Origin: Micrasema longulum
Lineage: Eukaryota > Arthropoda > Insecta > Trichoptera > Brachycentridae
Direction of reading: 5' to 3'
DNA: 64,000 bases
Assembly (NCBI GenBank): GCA_022494885.1
Contig: JAGVSM010001453.1
Location: 62,001 to 126,000 of the forward strand
The first letter of the stretch is position 1; each line of letters starts with the position of its first letter. The position numbers and the translations under genes were made by a program. Below, piece by piece: positions 23,283 to 34,554 of the stretch. The notes under the pieces were generated by a model. The model did no database searches. It worked only from the letters and a program-made list of their open reading frames with translations, and was not told where the DNA came from.

Positions 23283-24450
23283 AAATATATATTTATATAT
23301 AATGGGCCTCAATTACGGATAGGAGGATAAATTTTATTTTAACGTATTAATATTTATGCTTAGTACTTGTTTAAGTGTATAAGTGTTACTATTGTACGTA
23401 TTGTAGCGGGTGAGTATTTATAAATACATATATTGTGTGAGTGTGTGTATATATGTATAGGTGTGTGAGTATTGTATGTATGTGACAGTATGTAGTGAAT
23501 ATAAGTGGACTAATCGAATACTTTGTAAAATTAATTATCAATGAATATCAAAAATTATCTGGTTTTTTTAAAACCACAATCAGGAAACCTATCAACTACC
23601 TTTAAATTTATTATTTTTAAAGTATAATTTATTTTTTTGTATACGTATGCAATTACTCATTCACACACATACATACAATGATTACATGTATGTATGCATA
23701 TTAAAATATATAGGATGATTATTTTAGAACATCAATAGTGAAGTTATTCTTTCACATAAAAATTAACAATTAAAAAAGGATAAAAAAATATAAAATTATG
23801 TAAATTGAAATATGAATAATGTATTTTTTTTGTATTTTCAGCTCTAATTGTGCGTAAGGGGTAAATTTCTGCCGATTGGATCGGATGCTTTTTAATGTAA
23901 CTGTTAAACATATAAAATATTCAGAGTCCCAATCACGCGTAGATAGTTTGAGAAATTATCAGGATAAATATGTTTCAGTATATTTTGTCTTGAAAGCATA
24001 ATTTCTTTTCACTTTTTCGTAGTTTAAAATCAAGAATGTTTTCGTTAAACCATATGAATTATCACGTGATTCAAAGTGATTACGTATGTTTGAATATTTA
24101 CCGTATTGATATAAAACCATTGCATAAAATATTAAAATCATTAAATAAACACGTTTCAAGCTCAAAGTAGGCATATGGCATTTCAATTAGTGGATAATTG
24201 CCTTCTTTGAATTTATTTTTTAACGGACTTTCGTCGTGACGAGACGCTAATGTAAAGCTATGCAAACATGTCGCCGTGTTTGATGAGAAAATGCTTTAAT
24301 TACTAAAACTAAAACAAAAGTACTAAGACTAAACATTTTTAAATGAAATAAAAAAATCAGTTTTTATTATTTATTTACCGAAATTAAATTTTCAGACCTT
24401 TTTCTAAAAGTCCTAAATAACTTGCGATGGAAAAATGGTAAACTAGTTGT
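23283..24450. other. AT-rich stretch with TG/CA-rich tracts
   Basis: 23430-23510 is TG-rich (gtgtgagtgtgtgtatatat) and 23655-23700 is CA-rich (tcacacacatacatacaatg). Both are degraded dinucleotide tracts. No gene. A 75-codon minus-strand frame (24186 to 23959) has no motif. Confidence 0.5.
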
Positions 24451-24525
24451 AATCTAGCGGGATATGAACCTCGGAACTTTGATTCGTGAGTTCATAATAC
24501 TACCGCGAAACCACAACTTAGTGTA
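24451..24525 (-). repeat. tRNA-like SINE head
   Basis: On the minus strand gttgtggtttcgcggtagta (A-box-like) and ccgaggttcatatcccgcta (B-box-like, GGTTCATATCC) are spaced as in a tRNA. The acceptor ends do not pair well, and the spacer between the boxes reads gaactcacgaatcaaag. More likely a SINE relic than a working tRNA gene. Confidence 0.45.
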
Positions 24526-24580
24526 TGATTATATCCATACAGTTTTTTTAATTAATACATTATCTATATTATTGTCTTAT

Positions 24581-24946
24581 ATATGTAAATATTTGTGAAG
24601 ATGTCAGTGCTATCAGACGCTTGCCAGTATAGAAGTGCCTAATGGTCCACGACAGCGGCTTGTTTCTCGGCTCAAAGTATGCACAGTACTTAATAATGTT
24701 TGTACTTTAAATTTTACTTATGTATGTTTATAAAATACCATAATGGTAATAAATTTGTGTATATATGTAAATATTTGTGAAGATGTCAGTGCTATCAGAC
24801 GCTTGCCAGTATAGAAGTGCCTAATGGTCCACGACAGCGGCTTGTTTCTCGGCTCAAAGTATGCACAGTACTTAATAATGTTTGTACTTTAAATTTTACT
24901 TATGTATGTTTATAAAATACCATAATGGTAATAAATTTGTGTAACG
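24581..24946 (+). repeat. exact 184 bp tandem duplication
   Basis: The unit starting atatgtaaatatttgtgaag, with gatgtcagtgctatcagacg, cagtatagaagtgcctaatg, gtccacgacagcggcttgtt and ending catatggtaataaatttgtg-like sequence (cataatggtaataaatttgt), is present twice, head to tail. I saw no mismatch between the copies over their whole length. No third copy and no coding frame. Confidence 0.92.
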
Positions 24947-26451
24947 ATTTAGATTATAAAAGTGAAAAAAGCGTTTTTGTTCCGGTTCATCTAATTGTAA
25001 TTTGGTCATGACAATATCCAAAAAATCTTTCCACATAATCTGCCAAATACAAAGTAGATGGGGCGACAAAAGCCGTAGAGCATAGAATTATGTCATTAAA
25101 CTCAAACCGACAAAACTACTCAGAAATTGGTAGTTTTACGTTTTGGCTATTAGTTACTCTGTAAACACCGCTTAGTGCGCAACTGCTGATTTAAATTCAA
25201 TGACGCCGTGCTGTGTCGTTTTTAAGTGTCAAAATACTGCGGATTGAAAAGGAATAGGGTAGAATCACATTTCGTGTGTAAGTAGCGAATTTCTGTTTCT
25301 GAAATTTTTTCAAACTGTTAAATAAAACAAGGCGGACATTTTGTTAGTATTGCCAGGTTAGTCATTTTTTTTCCCGGCTTTATATTAATAAAACCTTCGT
25401 AAAGTATTAAACAGAATTTATTTTTCTTAATTACCAAATGATTATTCAATGTTTTTTTTACGTTTGCCTAGTGAAAATACCAGTTTTATTTTATAACCCA
25501 GTCAGAGGAAAGAGCATACACATACTTCAAGTGGGGATTTGACTCTATTCTTATGTCCTATCAATAAAAAACCTCAATTAAAATGAAGAGCTTCAGCCCT
25601 ACGGGAAACTAAATACAAATTATTTTTTTTAATTGTTTAAATTAAATTATTAATTATACGCCAAAGTGTCTTGAAAATGTAAGAGAAAAAAATTAAAAAA
25701 TATAAAAATAAAAACGAACTACTTTTAACGACGTCACTAGTTCATATAAACAAAGTGATGTAACAAATGTACATAAAATAAATAAATAAATATGAATCAA
25801 CCAATGATAAGATAAGGTTAATTTAGTTAACTTACCGTCAACGGACTATCGCCATCGGCAGAATTGACCGAGAAGAAGCGAAAAAGAACTTAAAACGTCA
25901 CACGTGGAATAATTTCAGAAATGCAAAACTTTAACAAATCATAGCGCTGATAATATGACACATATTTTTTTTTTAATTTCGGCCTAATTCAATAGTCTAT
26001 TACCAAAAAAAACCACTGAACTTCCTCATAACCGTTGCATTCCAAATTATTACTCTGAATATGCAAAAAGTGGCATATACTGACTAACGGATCCATCGTG
26101 CAATCTGTTCATCCCTCGTACATCTAAATTCTCTATAGCCAGCTTGCGGTTCCACCCTGCAATATCATTTTTATTACATAATTGTATTCTTAATACGGCT
26201 CTAATGAGAGCCACAATAAATATCCGAATAGCCATTTTAATAACTGGCCAGTGAAACCGGTTTTTTTGTTAATGTAGTATTTACAACGTTTAATAACCTT
26301 AATTTCTTTGAATTGTAGGTCCAATACCCTTTAATCTTCAAACTACTTACGAAAATATTTAATTAGAGGAGCTTTAAAACTGTTATAAAATTTTTCCTCC
26401 ATAATGGATTAGCTAATAATTTGAGTTTTATTTTTTGTATTATTTTTTTTT
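24947..26451. other. AT-rich stretch, no gene assigned
   Basis: No repeat assigned. 26050-26235 (minus strand) has a 61-codon frame with mixed composition that I do not recognise. Confidence 0.45.
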
Positions 26452-26918
26452 ATATTAGTATTTTTTTACACCACAACAGGCCAGAAGCCCCAATTACAGT
26501 GGTAAGAACGCGCATTTGCGGTCGCAGGCCCTATGGCATGGAATGCTCTCCCAGTAGAGGTGCGAGGCTGTGAAAGTGAAGTGATGTTTCGGAAAAAACC
26601 TAAAACCCACTTGTTCTCTAAATCATTTGAATAAATCCGTAGCACGCGACAACAAAATAAATTGTTTTAATTAAATTACAAATTTAAAAGCTTCAATTAA
26701 ATTAATTTAACAATAGAATCACTATGTTAAGCGCCCTTGAGGTATTTTATTACGAAAATGGCGCTATATAAGTTATCCATAATAATAATAATAATAAATT
26801 ACAACACAGAACACTCAGACTTTAAAAAAATATTTTTTTTTTGTCTTCTCACCGGGAATCGATTTCGACACCTTCCATGCATGAGTCAAGCGTCTTTACC
26901 ATGGCATCACGGAGGCCG
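26452..26918 (-). repeat. SINE-C copy, split by a LINE
   Basis: On the minus strand the head starts at 26918 with ggcctccgtgatgccatggt, then a tRNA-like block with cttgactcatgcatggaagg and a B-box relic gaaatcgattcccggtgaga. The tail lies at 26465-26503 (ccacaacaggccagaagccc, attacagtggt) followed by poly(T) on the plus strand. About 290 bp of LINE 3' end interrupts it at about 26503-26796. The SINE sequence resumes at aaattacaacacagaacact, matching gaattacatcacagaacacc at 39320. Confidence 0.85.
26503..26796 (+). pseudogene. LINE 3' end inserted in SINE-C
   Basis: A short frame reads GPMAWNALPVEVRGCESEVM and ends with THLFSKSFE before a stop at about 26632. This is the WNxLPxxvr...F+kxLKthLF C-terminus of LINE ORF2 proteins. 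The 3' UTR ends gcgcccttgaggtattttat, aaaatggcgctatataagtt, atcc and then an (ATA)n/(AATA)n tail at 26780-26796. The 5' truncation, the tail and the interruption of a SINE identify a target-primed insertion. Confidence 0.85.
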
Positions 26919-28044
26919 GCAATACATTGAAGTTATACTGACGTTAAGAGGATATGCGTTAGCTGAGCACTTTGATCAAAATGTATTTAAAAATAGTTTT
27001 TCTGTCAATCTCTCGTAGATGCCTCCCCGATACTTTGCACAAAAGACAAGTATATGTTACACTTTTTATAAATAACTAAAATCAACAAAATTGAGGTCTC
27101 GTATTCGCTATTTCCCTGGCACAAAACTAAACCGATTAAGTTTTTCTGTATCGGTACAGTTTGCGTTTTACAAAAATACTTATAATATTTGTATGCCGTG
27201 CGTCCGAAGACGGCAGATAAAACTGGACGCTTTTAAGGGTTTTCGTATGATCTTAGCTCCTATAAAAAACAATTGATCAAAAAAACAAAACAATAAGGAC
27301 TCTAGTGCCATAATCCAGGGAGAAAATACTGGTCTTGGTGTTGTGGTGCATTTTTCATAACTTTATTTTATATTTTCTCTTACCCAACTGTTAACATGCC
27401 TCTATAATAAAGGCTTAGCGGGTTTTACCTTTTTGAAATATGAACAAACAATTTTTTTCCCGTTTTCTTTTCTGTAATATCTACTCAAGATAACGAAAAC
27501 ATTAGCGAAATTATTGCTAAATTCATTTCACATTCAATTCACATAATTTATGTATTGTGAAATATGAAATATTCCATCATCTGTTCAATATATTTCACAT
27601 TTCAAACCAAATACAATAAATTTTTAATTAATTGCATATTAGCATACATATTGTTAATCTGGCATTATTATTGGAATTAAGGAAATTTGACTGGTTGACA
27701 ACAAGTTTAGCATATTAATATTAGATACACAATGCCACAATACTGGGTATATTGCATATTAAATTCATTATATTAATATTTAAGGAACATATTCTAACGT
27801 TAAACTTCCATTAACATGTTAATGAACTTAACCTTTGTATGAATTAAGAATAATAAACGATGAAATCTTGTTTTTATTCATGTCTCGTGAAAACTTAAGG
27901 GGGAATCAAATATGTTTCTTTATTATTTATTTTTATCATTAATATTTATATACGTCCAATCCTTTATAAGAACTGTTTAAAACCGTGTAAGGATTATAAA
28001 AAGATAAACAACCATATCTAAACGACCTGCAAATGACCTAATGA
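26919..28044. other. AT-rich stretch, no gene
   Basis: A 61-codon frame (27091-27276) in a slightly less AT-rich part is not recognisable. 27540-27850 is rich in tattaatatt and catatta motifs but holds no clear repeat unit. Confidence 0.45.
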
Positions 28045-28140
28045 GGAATTTGTTGACAGACATCTCAAGAAGATAAAGGAATTATTAGAAAGTATTAAAA
28101 TCTAGGCATTGAAGGGGCTTGTAATATGTCGATGGTTAGT
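28045..28140 (+). mobile_element. FB1 fragment, decayed
   Basis: attaaaatctaggcattgaa, ggggcttgtaatatgtcgat and ggttagttta recall FB1 gtctaggcatttacagggct, tatgacctgtcat and tggctggttt. Both ends are missing. Confidence 0.45.
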
Positions 28141-28169
28141 TTACTTCTACATATTTATCTGATAAGCTT

Positions 28170-28715
28170 TTACTTCTTCTGTCGTTCAATTCTGGGGGTC
28201 GTGGTCGTTGGTACTTTCCCTAGCAATTCCATTGACAATGCGTCGCCACCCTTCACGGCTCTGCGCCCTCTCCGCTTCAATGAGGTCGCCCGTGACATTG
28301 TTTTCACCTGGTCGATCCATCAAACTGCAGCTCTGCCTCTGCTTCTACGTCCTGGCACACTGCCCGTGATTAATATTTTCTTCAGATTTTCTGGGTCGCG
28401 TCTGGCCATATGTCCGAAGAACAGCATACTACGTTGACAGTATACGGCCGATAGGCGAACTTTTACGTTGAGTTCCTCCAGCATACAGACGTTTATTCTT
28501 CTGGCTGTCCATGGAATTCTCAGCATTCGAGGCCAACACCACATCTTGAAGATATCTATTCTCTCCTGCTCACGTGCTTCAACTGTCCGCGTTTCTGCGC
28601 CATATGAGAATATTGGAAACACAAGCGTACAGACAGTTTTTGTAAAAAAAGCAAAAAACTTTTTTTTTTTACACGTCTCCACTCGTTTGCGAGTGATTTT
28701 GGCTCTTAGAAACAA
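28170..28715 (-). pseudogene. LINE reverse-transcriptase C-terminal remnant
   Basis: The minus-strand frame from 28715 to 28320 (131 codons) carries LVFPIFSYGAETRTVEARE, then IDIFKMWCWPRMLRIPWTAR, LLFFGHMARRDPENLKK-like sequence (SMLFFGHMARRDPENLK) and GSVPGRRSRGRAAV, after which a stop interrupts. The same frame continues with recognisable C-terminal sequence (WIDQVKTMSR, GDALSMELLGK) to about 28180. Motif order is the same as in the 3.2 kb element (YGxETW, RxxWxGHxxR, GRRxRGR), so this is the same broad LINE group but a different family by sequence. The 5' part of the element is absent. Confidence 0.82.
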
Positions 28716-28742
28716 GAATAAGAAATTTAAAGAATATACGCT
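28655..28742 (-). repeat. retroposon tail G, copy 1
   Basis: On the minus strand: aaaatcactcgcaaacgagt, ggagacgtgt and then a run of about 13 A. cactcgcaaacgagtg is a hairpin (6 bp stem, 4 nt loop). The same block occurs on the plus strand at 59195-59300. The poly(A) and strand fit the 3' end of a retroposed element. Confidence 0.6.
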
Positions 28743-29476
28743 TCAGTGAACGACAAAAAAACCCATACCCACGAAAAAATATAATAAAATGTGAGGTAGT
28801 TAAAATCAGTATGAAAAAGTTATGTAACAATAAAATATTATTACCGTCTAAATTAAACGTAAACATAACATGAAATTTTGGGCCAAAAGTAAAGAGGGAC
28901 ATTCAATTAGACTTATTATTTAAATTTGGCAAATTAGCAAAAAACTTCGCAGAAGAAAATATTTTGGAATAATTGTATTTTACCATTTTTATTCATGCTA
29001 GGATTAAAAATAATACATTACTTGCATCTTAAGTTTTATAATATTTTAGTATTACATCCGGATATTTTTTATTACAACGATAATTTACCTATTAGTAATT
29101 AGTACTAATGATTACCTATTATTTAAATCAGTCTCTGAAGTCGTATAATATTTTATTTGATAAACATAAAGTATCACGCTCATTAAAATATGTTAATTTC
29201 TTATCTTCAATTTATTGGTAGTTTATTTTTACTAATGTGCTAACTGCATGTGTGGTCATTTCAAAATTAAAAATTTATATTTTATTTGAAATTAACACTT
29301 CAGCACCTACGTTTCTATAAACAAAAATTTTCAAACGAAAGTTATATTTTTGAAATCTTTATTCTACGAAACTTTAAAAGGTCAATTTTATAAGGATTTT
29401 CTTTTGAATGAAAACGGAGACATTTTTATTATTTTTCTTTTTATCATATATAACCGTGTTAGAAAATGGAAAACAA
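28743..29476. other. AT-rich stretch, nothing identified
   Basis: No gene or assignable repeat. The peptide frames at the left edge only translate retroposon tail G. Confidence 0.5.
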
Positions 29477-29543
29477 GTTGTGGTAGGGAGGGATTCAACC
29501 TCAGACCTCCTGCTTCGGAGTCTACAACACAACCTACGTGACC
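29477..29543 (-). repeat. tRNA-like SINE head
   Basis: On the minus strand ggtcacgtaggttgtgttgt (decayed A-box region), actccgaagcaggaggtct and gaggttgaatccctccc (B box GGTTGAATCCC) are tRNA-spaced. The first half cannot be folded into a D arm with confidence. SINE relic preferred over tRNA gene. Confidence 0.45.
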
Positions 29544-30329
29544 TTATTAAAAACATGACGAATTTATCCGTACTTAAAATGCATTGGTAATAAAATTAGA
29601 AAATCTCAAATTACATGAAAATTCATATAAAAAGAGTCCTATTTTAAATCATAAAACATTTTAAAATAAAAAAATACTTTAAAAATTTTGACAAAACATT
29701 CAAGCTTGTTGTGTACTTTTTTTCAGTTTTGCCTTACATGGAATGAAAATTAGCTGGAAATTTTACAAAGCTTTGTTTTAAGAAAAACATTTATCTTTAA
29801 AAGTAAACAAGTTTAAAAATGGAAAATAATTACACATTAAATAACTTTATTGTAATCGTTGCACATATGTATATTACTTTGTAAAGCATGGCCCCTAATG
29901 GGCATTTATTTGCCTTTATAGCATTCCACTGTTATTCCAATCTCAAATGTTAAAAGTAAAAATAAAATAAACTAATATACTCTATATAATTAAACCTGTT
30001 TCTGAAAGGGTTATTTACATATGGGCTTTAAGAATTCTTGTAGCAATTTCTTTCTTGATTTTATAAATGAACCTGAATACATTCCGTTACATCATGTCGC
30101 GGCAAAAGTGGGCAGATAAAAAGAAGCTTAAAAGTTAAAGTGGGTAGCTACTCTTACTTTCTAATTTGGTGGCATTAATGAATATATCGATGTAACCGTA
30201 AAATTATTTATCACATTACCATACATAACTTAGAATTCTTTATAATGGAATTCAATCACAATTACATACGAGTATATAGGTTCGTGTGTAATTGTAATGT
30301 ACAATCAAATGACAATCTCTTATAATTAA
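29544..30329. other. AT-rich stretch, nothing identified
   Basis: No gene or repeat recognised. Confidence 0.5.
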
Positions 30330-30780
30330 CAAACAACAATGATGGAAAACATTTTCGAGAAGGAAATACGGAACTCTAGGCATTTTCAGGCCTTATGATC
30401 TGTCATTAGCTGGTTTAATTGTCCAATTTACACATTGTGTACTGAGGTGAATTCATCCGATTGTATTTTTTAAACGATCTCTTCAAAACAATAAGAATAT
30501 CAACTCTTTTACTTCACTAAAGTTAATGGATGGAAGAATTAAAGAAATTTAGATGCTCAAACGTAGGTGAAATGGTGAATGTTGCACAATGCGTAAAGTG
30601 GCCACTCAAAACAGCCAACGATAAGTCATAAACCCTGTAAATGCCTAGACTTCTATATTTCGTTATTTTAAATGTTCTCCAACTCTGATGCTGTCTCTCA
30701 ATCTAAATCACTAGGGAGTAAACTGTAATCTTGTCTACAAACTTTTGGAGTAACACAAAATAATATTAAAACTATTTCTT
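30330..30780. mobile_element. two FB1 cores facing each other
   Basis: The left part (30335-30440, plus) has gatggaaaacattttcgaga, actctaggcattttcaggcc, ttatgatctgtcattagctg. The right part (30540-30780, minus) has gatgctcaaacgtaggtgaa, gtggccactcaaaacagcca, taagtcataaaccctgtaaa, tgcctagacttctatatttc and ends with the terminal block cactagggagtaaactgtaa, cttgtctacaaacttttgga. So the element is an inverted pair with a spacer, like the 14.8 kb hairpin but more diverged. Confidence 0.75.
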
Positions 30781-30929
30781 GGTCAAATTAATTTTTTTAA
30801 CGCCTGAGCTATTAAGAATATATATTGTCATTAGGAATGTGGCGAAAATATTTTATTTTCTTTTCTCATTTTTTTTCTAAAATATTTTATATGACTAATC
30901 ACTACATTATGATAAATAATACAGTTATA

Positions 30930-31365
30930 TTAACATACTATAACAGAGATGAAGAACATTTTAGAGAAGGTAATATGGAAGTATGGGCATCTTGAGGGCT
31001 TAAGACCTGTCATTGGCTGGTTTAAGTGGCCACATTCATTCACCATTCTGCCCATATTTGAACATCTATATTCCTTCAATCCTATCATTTGTTGGTTTTT
31101 GTGAAGTTAAAGAGCTGAAACCTTTATTTATGCTATAAAATAATAAATAGCATTGACCATTCTGCCCATATTGTAATATTTATATTCCTTCAATCCTTTC
31201 CACTGTTGATGTTTGTGAAGTTAAAGAGCTGAAACCTTTATTTATGCTATAAAATTTTCTTTATCTCTGTTGTAATATGTTAATATTTACAGCTCCCCAG
31301 GGAGTGAAATCCAGTCCTTGTCTACAAAAATTTGGACAAATTCAAAATATTGTTGACAGTTAGAT
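30930..31365 (+). mobile_element. FB1 element with duplicated inner segment
   Basis: The left end is acatactataacagagatga with aagaacattttagagaaggt. The core follows (gcttaagacctgtcattggc, accattctgcccatatttga). An inner segment is repeated in tandem: cattctgcccatatt...aaagagctgaaacctttatt at about 31050-31140 and again at 31150-31255. The right end is inverted: tctctgttgtaatatgttaa, cagctccccagggagtgaaa, tccagtccttgtctacaaaa, tttggacaaattcaaaatat. This is the best example of the right terminus. Confidence 0.85.
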
Positions 31366-33009
31366 TATTTAAAATGATGCAATGTACATAAATTATAGCT
31401 CTAAAAAAACATATTTTCATCTTTAAAAAAAAATTGTACTTGCAAACTTCTAACGAATATTTACCCTTATGAAAGTAAATATTTTATAATTGATATAGAT
31501 ATACCCCCAAATAATATTAACTGCATTCAAATGTTATTGTATTATCTATACTATGAGAATTCTTATTTTAGCAGAACGAAAAAATATTTTTTTAGGCATT
31601 TAATGGTTGAAAATGTTTCAGAATTTAAACAAAAATATTTTTTTGTTTTAATCAAAGTGTATCATGAATTGTAATAATGCAGTCAACAATGAAAAAGACA
31701 TCTAAGCAGTTTTAACTAATTGCTATTTTACTAGTGTTTTAGTTTATGAAAAAAAAAATTACATGTATCCTATGGGATACATTGTCAATATTTTTCAATG
31801 AGAATCAAAATCATTGAAAAATACAGTGCATATAAGTATATCTTTCCGATTCTGTTAACAATTTGTTAACACTTTTGTTATTTTTCTATTAAAAAAAAAT
31901 ATTTTACAATACTGACAGTAATAAATATTTTTAATTTTTCGTAATTGCTGAAACACATGAAATAATTTCAATTTAATAGAATTTCAGTCTACCTTTTATT
32001 CATTTGTTTCAACTTTCACTTTTTCCCTTTAGTATAAGGCTTAGTTATGTCAACGAACAGAAATTACAGGTACCAGCATACAAATCGCTCTCTCACCCCC
32101 ACTAATGATAAAGTTTATCTCATAAGCTTTTTAAACACCGACAAAAAAGAGCTTACCATTTAGGAGTAGCTTTTAAAATTTTGTTCCTCTAGAGAGCGTT
32201 AACTTTCGACTGACTTGTTTAATGGCAAGTTACTTCCACTGTTTAACTAATATTGTTTTTGGATTATTTATTAATAAGTGTTAATTTCAAAGTAAAATAT
32301 AAGGGAATATTCGCAAGCGAGCTTAACATATACCACGTATAATATGAGTTTGTGTGAATCTCAGTGATGGTAGATTAAAAAAAAATAATAATAATCAAAA
32401 AACATTTAGTGTCGATATTTTATAATAATAATTTCACTGTATTGCAAGCACGTAATTTGTCAGTACATTCCTGTATGTTTTTTTCCTTTTTAATTGTTTA
32501 AATTCCAGACAAATTCAACATTATAGGTATATAGGTTTTTACGCTCATTGATATGTTATTGATTTTGGGTTATCCCGTGAATGATGAGTTAAATTTAACA
32601 GATTTTATAACTCTTTTGGAAAAGAAAAATACTTCAAAAGGGATAAGGTTTGTTAAAGGATATCGCGCGCGATCAAACGTGGAATGGTCGTTTTGGGTAA
32701 TGTGTTCAATTGATAGTAAAACATATTTTAGGTATTTATTTGCAAATAATAATGTTACACTGTAAAATGCACGAGATATCTCGCTCGTGGCATCTGCAAG
32801 GTTAATAATTAAACTACATTGATAACTACATAGATATTACTAAAGATTGACTTGGTTGGTAGGGCAGAATAGGTAGAAATATGGTTAATTTCCTACGTGT
32901 GGTTAATTTAAGTCGTACCTAAATCAAATAATCATTCTATGCAGGCTTAATTTCTGGTAAATTTTGAATTTAATTTTTGCAAACCACGTATAAGAACGCA
33001 ACTGAAATG
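31366..33009. other. AT-rich stretch with two GC-containing palindromes
   Basis: No gene recognised. A 70-codon frame at 32553-32765 is unassigned. Two perfect 12 bp palindromes, atcgcgcgcgat (32662-32673) and cgagatatctcg (32772-32783), lie about 100 bp apart in otherwise AT-rich DNA. Their role is unknown. Confidence 0.45.
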
Positions 33010-33485
33010 GCTCAAAATTCGACGGCGGAGACACTATCACTCCCTCTCACTTCTGTTCAATGTACTTCATAGTCTTAACGCTCCTGCGTGAAAAATTTCA
33101 ACGCTTATCAGTTCATGGTTTACCTTTTCGTTCTGATTCTCAAGGCTCCCTTTTACTACCCATCCACAATTCCTCTTTCTTCTCTAACTCATATAGTGTC
33201 CATGCGGCTCGACTGTGGAATCATCTCCCATCCACTATCAAAGATGTTACTACATTATCTCTGTTTAAATCACGTCTGAAGAAACATCTCCTTTCTCTTC
33301 CTTAATCTCTCCTCCTTTTCTTTTTCCTCTTTTTTCCTTTTTCCCATTGAGTAATAGTTTTGATATAAGTTAATTTATAAACAAATACATTTATTTATAT
33401 TTTTATATATCTTTAGCTTTTTAATCTTCTTTATTATATTGTATATGTTCTGTAACTTGAATTATAAAAATAAAACTATTATTTC
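33010..33485 (+). pseudogene. LINE ORF2 C-terminus and 3' end
   Basis: The frame ending at 33305 contains LPIHNSSFFSNSYSVHAARL, then WNHLPSTIKDVTTLSLFKSR and LKKHLL before a natural-looking stop. This is the conserved sxxaaxlWNxLPxxIk...FKxxLKxyLl end of Jockey/CR1-type LINE ORF2. A pyrimidine-rich 3' UTR and ataaaactattatttc near 33470 follow. The 5' part is truncated just upstream of 33010. Dead by truncation, though the C-terminal frame itself is intact. Confidence 0.85.
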
Positions 33486-34123
33486 ATTGGTTGGTTGAAA
33501 GAAATTGCCATTTGACAATAAGCCCGCCAATGTACAAAAGTTAAATATATATTTGTATTTTGCTGTAAGAGATCTCATTCCCGAGTCAGGATTCGAGACA
33601 AAATACAATATTAGTGACACTAGACTTCCAAATATTCAATGTTAACCTTATGGGATGCTATGAACTGTTAGTGCCAGATAAGTTATATTCCAAAGGCCGA
33701 CGTTATGGTTTGCTAAATATTCCAAGTGGCTGAACAGACATTTTGTGTAGACCTATATTTGAATCGGAGAATATTTGTATGAACTTTTCTTAACTCAAAA
33801 TACATTTTAGGATGTTTGATAACAATTATAAATTATACCCGGTCACGGTCCCGTGTAACGTCACAATTAAAGTTAAAGTAAGTAAAAGTTTGAACCTCCT
33901 TCTTTTTCTTCTTCTTGTGTCCTGTCGGGTGTCTCCAACGTTGGCAATCGCTTTTAAAAGGGGCTTATTGTCCTACTCTGCCCGAAACAACTCCTCCTCA
34001 TACCTCATTCCGGTTTAGACATTTCTGCCGGGTACGCGTTGTTCCTCAATCTTGCCAATTAGGATTAGTTGGAGGATTTACACTTGTCTCTACGCAGGCT
34101 CTGACTCAGTTAGGAAATCGCAT
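33486..34123. other. unassigned stretch
   Basis: 33880-34110 is less AT-rich, with pyrimidine-rich cttctttttcttcttcttgt and gtgtctccaacgttggcaat. It may be the remnant of another transposable element on the minus strand, but I could not place it. The three short overlapping frames are unrecognised. Confidence 0.35.
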
Positions 34124-34204
34124 CGCATCATCGTTCCCTTTCCGCACCTAGTGGTGCATAGGGAACTGCATTGGTACATCTTGATTATTTTTTGTTACAT
34201 GAAG
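34124..34204 (-). repeat. SINE-A tail, minus strand
   Basis: catcatcgttccctttccgc, acctagtggtgcatagggaa, ctgcattggtacatcttgat and ttgttacatgaagg are the reverse complement of the SINE-A 3' half. It is truncated where it meets LINE sequence at about 34205. Confidence 0.75.
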
Positions 34205-34554
34205 GAAAAAAAATTGTTGGGATCTGAACTGACTAAGACTGTCGATGATTCGTAAGTTTGAAGGCAATTGGTTCCAGGCGGAAGGGTCGGCAAGGGCAAA
34301 AGCACGATCTCCGAATCTAGTGTTTGGGGAGCGCCGGATTTCACCAAAGGCTCTCTCTGCCTGAATCAAATACTGACCTAATAGTAGATTTCCTCTGACG
34401 TGTATTTTCCCTAATACAAAGGTCCGATAGGTATTTTGGAGCCAGTATTGTATGACTATGCAACTGATAGAGTATGTTAAAGATCCTAGGACCTGCCTTG
34501 AAAAGTCTCTCTTAGCAATAGTAGTTTTTTTTGGTATTGATGAATTATTGTTCT
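34205..34554 (-). pseudogene. LINE C-terminus between two SINE-A pieces
   Basis: The minus-strand frame (34642 to 34148, 164 codons) includes LLLGQYLIQAERAFGEIRR, SPNTRFGDRAFALADPSAWN and QLPSNLRIIDSLSQFRSQ. This is the T+FG+RaFaxAxPxxWNxLPxxLR...Fks C-terminus of LINE ORF2. The frame starts and ends inside SINE-A sequence, so the predicted protein is a chimera made by insertion and is not a gene product I would expect. No stop interrupts the LINE part, suggesting moderate age or chance. Confidence 0.8.

Noticed and set aside
23400..23700. TG- and CA-rich tracts as a possible telomere-like or CRISPR-like array
   Set aside because: Irregular dinucleotide decay without a constant unit or spacers; ordinary microsatellite remnants.
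28126..28749. Two plus-strand frames of 93-103 codons
   Set aside because: They lie antisense to the LINE remnant, whose minus-strand frame holds the recognisable motifs.
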